Positions 13,983-19,125 of a DNA stretch of 19,125 nucleotides are shown in pieces (positions within the stretch are counted from its first letter, which is position 1; the number at the start of each line of letters is the position of its first letter). The stretch is taken from the NCBI GenBank assembly GCA_016217625.1, contig JACRHK010000081.1, forward strand, positions 1-19,125, given 5' to 3'. Position numbers and translations under genes: made by a program. This stretch comes from Nitrospirota bacterium (GTDB lineage Bacteria; Nitrospirota; RBG-16-64-22; JACRHK01). The notes under the pieces were generated by a model, which saw nothing but the letters and a program-made list of their open reading frames with translations, searched no databases and was not told the DNA's origin.

Positions 13983-14210
13983 ATGGTTTGTGCTATTTGT
14001 GGCAAGGAGGGTGCTCGTATACGCCGCGTGACGCGAAGCTACGGGAAAGGCAAGAACCTCCTTGTCATCGAGAAAATTCCTGTGATCAGTTGTCCTTTCT
14101 GTGGAGAGAGTTACTTTACGGCAGAGACGCTGCATGAAATTGAGCGCATTCGACTTCATCGCCAGAACTTCGCTGAGAAGCGCCAGGTAGCCGTTGTGAA
14201 TTTTGCATAA
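13983..14210 (+). CDS. YgiT-type zinc-finger protein, probable antitoxin
   Basis: Predicted 75 residues with two CxxC knuckles, Cys3/Cys6 (CAIC) and Cys37/Cys40 (CPFC), that bind one zinc as in the N-terminal half of MqsA. ESYFTAETLHEIERIR is the standard continuation. MqsA has a further helix-turn-helix domain and is about 131 residues; this protein has only the zinc half, as do many YgiT-type stand-alone antitoxins. It follows the DUF4258 gene by 19 bases with AAGGGAGG before the ATG, so the two form one operon. Without the HTH, it probably binds its partner but cannot alone repress the operon. Confidence 0.9.
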   Translation: MVCAICGKEGARIRRVTRSYGKGKNLLVIEKIPVISCPFCGESYFTAETLHEIERIRLHRQNFAEKRQVAVVNFA

Positions 14211-14246
14211 GAGACTCGATTAAGCTTCATCACGTGTATAGGCAAG

Positions 14247-14705
14247 ATGCGCCTGCTCGAACAAGCCGTGGACCTCGCGGCCCAGTGGCCGGCCCAGAGG
14301 CAGAAAGAACGCGAAGAGGTCCTCGCGCACCTTCGGACGTTGAGTGCGGGTTGCGAAGAAGCCATCGCCGTCTGGAAGGAGTACCTCACCGCAACCGCAC
14401 CCCCCGGCGATCGCTGGTCGATCATTAGCTGGATCGGCCCCGACCGGGCGCAGCAGCTCTTCGCGATCAGCCAGCGGACGAAGGCCGCGATCCAGCAGCT
14501 CTGTCGGGCCGTGGATGCCACGCTCTACCAGTTCGCCCATTATGAAGACAACCCCATCGAGACGGCCTACCGACAACTGGAGCCCGGCGAGACCGGACCC
14601 GAGGCGGCTCGCAAGGCCATTGAGCGCATGGAAGCGCGGATCGCGCGCCTCAAGGAGCTGCTCAAGCGTGTGGCAGGCAGTGCCGCCCCAAGCGCCACCG
14701 GATAA
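14247..14705 (+). CDS. Hypothetical helical/coiled-coil protein
   Basis: Predicted 152 residues; no family recognised. AGGCAAG precedes the ATG, a weak ribosome site. The sequence is almost wholly helical: an N-terminal amphipathic stretch (LLEQAVDLAAQWPAQRQKER), a middle part with TAPPGDRWSIISWIGPDRAQQLFAISQRTK, and a C-terminal heptad-like coil (AIERMEARIARLKELLKRV). No signal peptide, membrane segment or metal motif is visible. The long overlapping frames on the opposite strand look like GC-driven shadows, because the plus-strand codon pattern and helical heptads are regular. It lies 36 bases behind the YgiT gene but has high GC like the rest of the window, so it need not belong to that pair. 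Confidence 0.6.
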   Translation: MRLLEQAVDLAAQWPAQRQKEREEVLAHLRTLSAGCEEAIAVWKEYLTATAPPGDRWSIISWIGPDRAQQLFAISQRTKAAIQQLCRAVDATLYQFAHYEDNPIETAYRQLEPGETGPEAARKAIERMEARIARLKELLKRVAGSAAPSATG

Positions 14706-14901
14706 GAAAGGAACAGATTTGTAGGGGTAGGACATTTTTGTAAGACAGCGCTCCGTGCGCTTCCCTCGAAGGTCCTTCGCTGCACACGCGCAACCCGCCA
14801 GGCGCGGATCGTCCCTGAGACATTCCTTACACTTTCGCGTCATATTGGATACAGGCAATCTTTCCTATATATCTAGTACGCTTATCTGTTCGGTCTCACA
14901 A

Positions 14902-14968
14902 GGGATTCCTCCCCACTGTGATTTATGGCACGAAAGTTGCTGGTTCTATACGTATAGATAGGAATCCC
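14902..14968. repeat. Inverted repeats enclosing and overlapping the sigma54 promoter
   Basis: GGGATTCCT (14902-14910) and AGGAATCCC (14960-14968) are perfect 9-base inverted copies, 49 bases apart, with the sigma54 promoter between them. Inside, CTATACGTATAG (14946-14957) is a perfect 12-base palindrome that covers the predicted transcription start. Either could be a repressor site; the outer pair could also form a cruciform. No regulator is assigned. Confidence 0.5.
14926..14941 (+). promoter_or_regulatory. Sigma54 (-24/-12) promoter of the permease-nifA operon
   Basis: TGGCACGAAAGTTGCT matches the sigma54 consensus TGGCACG-N4-TTGCW at every fixed base. Transcription should start near 14952, about 68 bases before the permease start codon. 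Such promoters are silent without an ATP-driven enhancer-binding activator; NifA, encoded downstream, or an NtrC-type protein are the candidates. Confidence 0.85.
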
Positions 14969-15019
14969 CCGTTTATTGTCCAGCAAGACGCACCATCACT
15001 TTAGCGAACGAGGTCTCCA

Positions 15020-15778
15020 ATGGAGAGTCATCTCTGGACTGTGCTGATTCCCAGCGTGTTGCTGATCGCCGTGCTGTATTCCTCTGTAGGACATGGCGGA
15101 GCATCGAGCTATCTGGCCGTGCTGGCGCTGGCGGGATTTGCCCGATCAGACATCACGCCGGTCGCCTTAGTTCTGAACATCGTGGTGGCCTCCACAAGCC
15201 TTTTTAATTACTGGCAGGCCGGGCATTTCTCCTCCCGCTTGCTGGCTCCCTTTGCCGTGGCCTCCATTCCGGCGACCTTCGTGGGAGGGATGATCACGGT
15301 CGGGGAACGGATCTATGCGGGGCTGCTGGGCGGAACCCTGCTTGTCGCAGCGCTCCGCTTTCTGCTCCTTCCTCGCGTGGTCGGCCCTACCTGGACTCTA
15401 AAGACCGGGCCGCCGTGGATGTTCGCGCTGCCCATCGGAGGCCTGCTGGGTCTACTGGCCGGCATGGTCGGTGTAGGGGGAGGCATCTTCTTGAGTCCCC
15501 TCCTCCTGCTGCTGGGATGGGCCGATGCCAAGCAAACCGCAGCGGCCTCCGCCGCCTTTATCGTACTCAACTCCCTCAGTGGCCTTTCAGCACACCTCCT
15601 CATCAAAGGAACCCCGCTGGATTGGGCGTTGCTGATCCCCTTGGTAGCCGCCGTCTGGATCGGAGGCTTCGCAGGATCCCTTGTGGGTGCCGGGCATCTC
15701 TCATCAGTCAGGCTCCAGCAGCTTTTGGGCTGTGTGCTCGCCATTGCGGGGCTCAAGCTCATCGACCGGGCCTGGTAA
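15020..15778 (+). CDS. TauE/SafE-family (TSUP) membrane permease
   Basis: Predicted 252 residues with seven to eight membrane segments. The two-repeat structure of the family is visible: SSVGHGGASSYLAVLALAG at about residues 22-40 and GMVGVGGGIFLSPLLLLLGW near 150-169. Members move small sulfur or carbon anions such as sulfite, sulfoacetate or thiosulfate across the inner membrane, usually outward. The ribosome site (CGAGG) is weak. It is the first gene after the sigma54 promoter, and its stop is directly followed by the structured leader of nifA, so it likely belongs to the nitrogen-fixation regulon. Why a sulfur-type permease is here is unclear; sulfur supply for iron-sulfur cofactors is one possibility. 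Confidence 0.9.
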   Translation: MESHLWTVLIPSVLLIAVLYSSVGHGGASSYLAVLALAGFARSDITPVALVLNIVVASTSLFNYWQAGHFSSRLLAPFAVASIPATFVGGMITVGERIYAGLLGGTLLVAALRFLLLPRVVGPTWTLKTGPPWMFALPIGGLLGLLAGMVGVGGGIFLSPLLLLLGWADAKQTAAASAAFIVLNSLSGLSAHLLIKGTPLDWALLIPLVAAVWIGGFAGSLVGAGHLSSVRLQQLLGCVLAIAGLKLIDRAW

Positions 15779-15888
15779 ACCCCGTTAGAAAAACGGGCGC
15801 TTCACGATTGGCTGATGGGCGCCTTAAACTCCCATCAGCAATCTTATAACCACCGCCGACAGGAGTCGGCGGCCTATTCTAACGGGGT
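15779..15888 (+). ncRNA. Structured leader RNA in front of nifA, possibly switch-like
   Basis: The 112 bases between the permease stop and nifA fold into a clear multi-branched structure. The outer stem ACCCCGTTAGAA (15779-15790) pairs perfectly with TTCTAACGGGGT (15877-15888). Inside are a 9-base hairpin GCTGATGGG/CCCATCAGC (15811-15839), extended by GATT/AATC with a bulge, and an 8-base hairpin CCGCCGAC/GTCGGCGG (15853-15872) with loop AGGA. The 5' strand can instead form a local hairpin CCCGTT-AGAAA-AACGGG (15781-15797), which would free the 3' strand whose GGGG lies just before the start codon. It could be a cis-regulator, or a palindromic mobile repeat; both are inference. Confidence 0.6.
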
Positions 15889-15890
15889 AA

Positions 15891-17503
<1,613 letters not shown>

Positions 17504-17510
<7 letters not shown>

Positions 17511-18310
17511 CCGAGCGAGGCCATACCACGAACCTGGTGGGAATCCCAACGGGCCTCCTCGCCAACCCCGCCTACAACGACTATCCCGTGCGACTCCACA
17601 TCCACGGGGTCTGGGAGAGCAACCGCGGTCTCTGGGATCTCCTCAACCGGGCAAGTTCCCCCCTTGAAGCGGCAGAGCGATATCAGGACTACATGGCGGT
17701 CGTCTTCGGCCTGAACCCCGAACAGGCTGCGGGTACTGCCCCCTGCGGTCGACGCCGCTTCAAAAGCAGCTACCTCCGCTTGCTCAGGGGGTGGAACTTC
17801 GACGCCAACGGGCCCGAAGGCGCCGTGCTGAAGGGATGGGTGGAAAGCCGCTTCGGCCTCTACCCCACATTCCACAAGGAACCCCTCCGGAGCTTCGCCT
17901 CACGAACCTGGATCGCCTACGTGGAGGAGAAGATGTCCAGTCGCTTTCACAACAACAGCATCTACCCACAACTGGACCTGCTCTATGAGTTCTGCCAGTG
18001 GGCTTTCCCCCGCTTTTTTACCGGATCTAGCCGCCACCTGACCCTCTACCGGGGTGTGAATGACTTCCATGAACATGAGATCCTCCAGCGCCTGAGCCGC
18101 CGGGAGGCAGTGGTCCGCCAGAACAATCTGGTCTCTTTTACATCCCGGCGGGAGATCGCTGACGAGTTCGGCGACTACATCCTGGAGACCCGGGTGCCCG
18201 TCTACAAGATCCTGTTCTTCAATGAGCTGCTGCCGGAGCATCCCCTCAAGTGTGAATCGGAGTATTTGGTCATCGGCGGGGACTATCGGGTAACGGTGAG
18301 CTACTGGTGA
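17504..18310 (+). CDS. draT: Dinitrogenase reductase ADP-ribosyltransferase DraT, probable ATT start
   Basis: Predicted 268 residues, near the usual 270-280. The sequence [39 protein letters not shown] and [29 protein letters not shown] is unmistakable DraT. It also has YRGVNDF and [12 protein letters not shown], likely NAD-site parts. DraT puts ADP-ribose on a specific arginine of nitrogenase iron protein and shuts it off in ammonium or darkness/energy stress. No ATG, GTG or TTG lies in frame close before the conserved start; ATT at 17504 sits four bases after GAGGTGA, a strong ribosome site. GTG at 17408, inside nifA, is the nearest standard start and would add 32 foreign residues. It overlaps nifA by seven bases and draG by four. 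Confidence 0.93.
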
Positions 18311-19125
18311 ACGATTTGAAGACTCGCGCCCTGGGCGCCTATCTGGGGCTGGCCGTGGGGGATGCGTTGGGGGCCACGGTGGAGTTCTTGACGCCGGGCG
18401 AGATCCGCGCCCGGTTTGGTGTCCACCGCCGCATCTGCGGCGGAGGCTGGCTGCATTTGCGCCCGGGACAGGTGACGGACGACACCGAGATGTCCCTCGC
18501 GCTCGGGCGGGCCCTCCTGACTCAGGGCGGCTTCGATCTCCGCGCCGTGGCGGAAGCGTTCGCCGCCTGGCTCAAAGCACGCCCCGTGGACGTAGGGAAT
18601 ACCTGCCGCCGGGGGATCCGCCGCTACATGCTTGAGGGAACCCTCGAGGCGCTACCCAGCGAGGACCAGGCCGGGAACGGCGCGGCCATGCGGAACCTGC
18701 CGATCGTATTGGCCACGCTCCACGACGGAGAGGCCTGCCGGGCCCAAAGCCTGGCCCAGGCGCGCCTCACCCACCACCATCCCCTCTCCGATGCCGCCGT
18801 GGAGACCCTGGCGGAGATGACCCGCCGTCTCATCCTGGGGGAGCCCATCAGCACTGTTCGTTCGCTGGCCGATGGCCTGGTACAAAGGTTTCCCGTCTTC
18901 CGCTTCAACCCCTATCCACGGCGCGCCTCAGGCTATATCGTGGAGACCATCCAGACGGTCTTTCACTTCTTCTTCAGCACGGAGGATTTCGCGTCGTGTC
19001 TGGTGGCCGTGGTGAATCGGGGCGAGGATGCGGACACCACCGGCGCCCTGGCCGGGATGCTGGCGGGAGCCGCCTATGGAGCGGAGACCATCCCCAGGAA
19101 ATGGCGGAAGACGTTAGACCGGCAC
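18307..19125 (+). CDS. draG: ADP-ribosyl-dinitrogenase reductase hydrolase DraG, 3' end outside window
   Basis: The frame starts with GTG at 18307, overlapping the draT stop in GTGA, and stays open to the window edge, giving 273 residues of a usual 290-300. Hallmarks are LGLAVGDALGATVEF, the metal-binding TDDTEMSLALG (Asp58, Asp59), RPVDVGNTCRRGIRRYM, GNGAAMR, HNHPLSDAA-like HHHPLSDAA and the second metal motif GEDADTTGA (Asp241, Asp243). DraG uses two divalent metal ions to remove ADP-ribose from the nitrogenase iron protein and so turns it on again. Family members usually read GGDADT; here it is GEDADT, a small change beside a ligand. It works with DraT as a reversible switch and is translated with it. 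Confidence 0.95.
   Translation, partial: MNDLKTRALGAYLGLAVGDALGATVEFLTPGEIRARFGVHRRICGGGWLHLRPGQVTDDTEMSLALGRALLTQGGFDLRAVAEAFAAWLKARPVDVGNTCRRGIRRYMLEGTLEALPSEDQAGNGAAMRNLPIVLATLHDGEACRAQSLAQARLTHHHPLSDAAVETLAEMTRRLILGEPISTVRSLADGLVQRFPVFRFNPYPRRASGYIVETIQTVFHFFFSTEDFASCLVAVVNRGEDADTTGALAGMLAGAAYGAETIPRKWRKTLDRH

Larger units (their letters stand above)
14706..15019 (+). other. Gene-free regulatory gap before the permease-nifA operon
   Basis: No credible gene is found in these 314 bases on either strand. The left half includes a 13-base near-perfect inverted repeat CGAAGG-T-CCTTCG at 14767-14779, about 165 bases before the sigma54 promoter, a distance typical of enhancer sites. AT-rich DNA at 14862-14890 could aid bending. 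No canonical NifA enhancer TGT-N10-ACA is present. The nearest are TGT-N9-ACA at 14720-14734 and TGT-N8-ACA at 14887-14900, both with the wrong spacing. Confidence 0.55.

Noticed and set aside
14720..14747. TGTAGGGGTAGGACA region as NifA enhancer or insertion-sequence end
   Set aside because: Spacing between TGT and ACA is nine, not ten, and no matching inverted end or transposase was found nearby.
14220..14858. Minus-strand frame of 212 codons over the coiled-coil gene
   Set aside because: No family likeness; the plus-strand frame has regular helical heptads and a ribosome site, so the minus frame is probably a shadow.

Overview
The window is about 60% GC and reads as part of a chromosome from a Gram-negative-type bacterium that has a Pup-proteasome. 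At the left edge is the C-terminus of PafA, the Pup ligase. At the right edge is a sigma54-dependent nitrogen-fixation control operon (NifA, DraT, DraG). PafA outside Actinobacteria, combined with sigma54 and nitrogenase control, points to Nitrospirota, Methylomirabilota (NC10) or a related deep phylum. This placement is inference; no rRNA gene is present.

Left part (1-4156): the pafA end is followed by an HtrA-type serine protease. A minus-strand group comes next: an HxlR regulator, a C-terminal tautomerase remnant, a GST-like gene with its own extended -10 promoter, and an N-terminal MsrB remnant. Divergent from hxlR are a DoxX membrane protein and a two-motif CDGSH iron-sulfur protein. The set looks like an electrophile/redox-stress module that has lost two genes. 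A 450-base gap (3706-4156) holds GC-rich inverted repeats and then the promoter and operator of the next gene.

Middle part (4105-13515): fourteen to fifteen plus-strand genes follow a TetR regulator whose promoter overlaps a perfect 18-bp palindrome. They encode 3-methyladenine glycosylase (Tag), an NmrA-type NAD(P)-binding protein, VOC, SRPBCC, a second Tag-like protein, a second VOC, a second SRPBCC, a TfoX-like protein, an ICMT-like membrane methyltransferase, a SnoaL-like protein, an SDR, a SAM methyltransferase, a haloalkane dehalogenase and a second TfoX-like protein. Most have their own strong ribosome binding site, and several overlap or are a few bases apart. The order Tag-VOC-SRPBCC occurs twice. 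The content suggests protection against, or processing of, alkylating or halogenated compounds, but no pathway can be proved from sequence alone.

Right part (13600-19125): a DUF4258 / YgiT-zinc-finger pair resembling a toxin-antitoxin module and a coiled-coil orphan lead into a 314-base gap with a perfect sigma54 promoter (14926-14941). Downstream lie a TauE/SafE-type permease, a highly structured 110-base leader, then nifA, draT and draG with overlapping ends. NifA would activate nif genes, and DraT/DraG would reversibly ADP-ribosylate nitrogenase reductase. The most notable points are the switch-like nifA leader, the cysteine motif in NifA, and a draT that appears to start at a non-standard ATT codon placed exactly behind a strong Shine-Dalgarno sequence inside the end of nifA.
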